Below are positions 13,482 through 14,297 of a stretch of DNA of 14,297 bases, piece by piece. Positions within the stretch are counted from its first letter, which is position 1; every line of letters starts with the position of its first letter. A program made the translations under genes and the position numbers. This DNA is from Methylotenera_A sp031399315. Lineage in GTDB: Bacteria; Pseudomonadota; Gammaproteobacteria; Burkholderiales; Methylophilaceae. The notes beneath the pieces are model-generated. The model was given only the letters and a program-made list of their open reading frames with translations. It was not told where the DNA came from and searched no databases. Location: contig JANNOS010000003.1 of assembly GCA_031399315.1 (NCBI GenBank), positions 1 to 14,297 of the forward strand, given 5' to 3'.

Positions 13482-14297
13482 CTATAACTGCGGATTCATT
13501 TTCTCGTCTTTTGAATAAAGCTTATTCAAGCCATTCAAATATGCTTTGGCGGATGCAATCACGATGTCGGTATCAGCGCCTTGCCCATTAACAATGCGCC
13601 CACCTTTGGCCAAGCGCACGGTCACTTCACCTTGGGCATCGGTACCGCTAGTGATGTTGTTGACCGAATACAATTGCAACTCTGCACCGCTGTTTACAAT
13701 GCTTTCAATCGCTTTAAAACTGGCGTCCACAGGGCCGCCACCATCTGATTCTGCTTTTTTCTCTTTACCAGAATCACTAATGGTAATTTGCGCATGCGGC
13801 ACTTCGCCCGTTTGGCTGGCGACGTGCAAATACACTAATTTGTAGTTTTCTGATGCTTCTTGCACAAATTCACCACTCACCAAAGCATGCAAATCCTCAT
13901 CGAAAATTTCAGATTTTTTATCGGCCAAATCTTTAAAGCGGGCAAACGCTGCGTTAACTGCATCATCACTCGCCAACTGAATACCCAACTCGCCTAAGCG
14001 TGTTCTGAACGCGTTGCGGCCAGACAACTTACCCAAGGTTAATTTATTGGTATTCCAACCCACGTCTTCCGCACGCATAATTTCGTAAGTCTCCCTGTGT
14101 TTTAATACGCCATCTTGGTGAATACCAGACTCATGCGCAAAGGCATTCGCGCCAACAATCGCCTTATTGGGTTGCACTGGGTAACCCGTAATGGTCGATA
14201 CTAACTTACTGCTAGGCACAATTTGTGTGGTGTCGATGCGTGTGGTCAAATTAAAAATATCCGAGCGCGTTTTAATTGCCATCACCACCTCTTCTAA
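13482..14297 (-). CDS. leuA: 2-isopropylmalate synthase, C-terminal 271 residues, cut by the window edge
   Basis: LeuA condenses acetyl-CoA with 2-oxoisovalerate, the first step of leucine synthesis. The window holds about the second half of the usual 510-520 residues; the frame is open through the right edge (LEEVVMAIKTR...). Visible are the end of the catalytic barrel, the subdomain I block with GANAFAHESGIHQDG and LGKLSGRNAF, and the leucine-binding regulatory domain with GGGPVDASFKAIE and the C-terminal GTDAQGEVTVRLAKGG. No lesion is seen. An apparent start at 14288 is only an internal codon. No clear terminator follows the stop, so some readthrough into the small membrane gene is possible. 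Confidence 0.97.
   Translation of the reverse strand, partial: LEEVVMAIKTRSDIFNLTTRIDTTQIVPSSKLVSTITGYPVQPNKAIVGANAFAHESGIHQDGVLKHRETYEIMRAEDVGWNTNKLTLGKLSGRNAFRTRLGELGIQLASDDAVNAAFARFKDLADKKSEIFDEDLHALVSGEFVQEASENYKLVYLHVASQTGEVPHAQITISDSGKEKKAESDGGGPVDASFKAIESIVNSGAELQLYSVNNITSGTDAQGEVTVRLAKGGRIVNGQGADTDIVIASAKAYLNGLNKLYSKDEKMNPQL

Noticed and set aside
1..14297. CRISPR arrays, insertion sequences, rRNA and complete tRNA genes
   Set aside because: No regularly spaced repeats, transposase, rRNA segments or complete cloverleaf were seen on either strand.

Overview
The window looks like part of a moderately AT-rich betaproteobacterial chromosome. The LeuA, Ffh and YpjD-like proteins and the ffh/ypjD divergent arrangement fit Betaproteobacteria. 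A methylotroph of the Methylophilaceae type is my best guess, but it is only a guess because no methylotrophy-specific gene lies in the window.

Left part (1-4460, minus strand): one operon reading leftwards. Its order is an NMT1/NrtA-type periplasmic binding protein, a TauC-like permease, a TauB/NrtD-like ATPase, a creatininase-family metallohydrolase and the first 121 codons of a type III glutamine synthetase-like ligase that runs off the left edge. Upstream of the first gene is a clear ykkC-class guanidine-I riboswitch. Its 3' end overlaps the 5' arm of an intrinsic terminator, so the layout predicts that guanidine switches transcription on. Further upstream are a full-consensus sigma-54 promoter and an NtrC-like dyad. 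I read the whole as a guanidine (or substituted guanidine) uptake and nitrogen-assimilation operon, gated by both nitrogen starvation and guanidine. None of the known guanidine-degrading enzymes (carboxylase, allophanate hydrolase, GdmH-type ureohydrolase) is visible. The creatininase/ligase pair is therefore a candidate for an undescribed route.

Middle part (4604-8873): a signalling and envelope module. A CHASE3-domain NarL-type histidine kinase is divergent from two tiny DUF1328 membrane proteins, a DUF883 (YqjD/ElaB-like) protein, a YqjE-like membrane protein, a NarL-family response regulator and a receiver-only response regulator. Two TAAG-N6-CYTA boxes, resembling RcsB-type sites, precede the two DUF1328 genes and are candidate targets of the NarL-type regulator.

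Junction (8874-9121): a 45-nt fragment that corresponds exactly to positions 32-76 of tRNA-Arg(ACG), including CCA, with no 5' half. It looks like an integration-site scar between accessory genes on the left and core genes on the right. A terminator for ffh follows it.

Right part (9122-14297): ffh (minus), divergent from a ypjD/ccsA-like membrane gene that may be leaderless, then a HAD-IB phosphatase, a DMT-family (EamA) transporter and a small unknown membrane protein (all minus), and the C-terminal half of leuA, which runs off the right edge.
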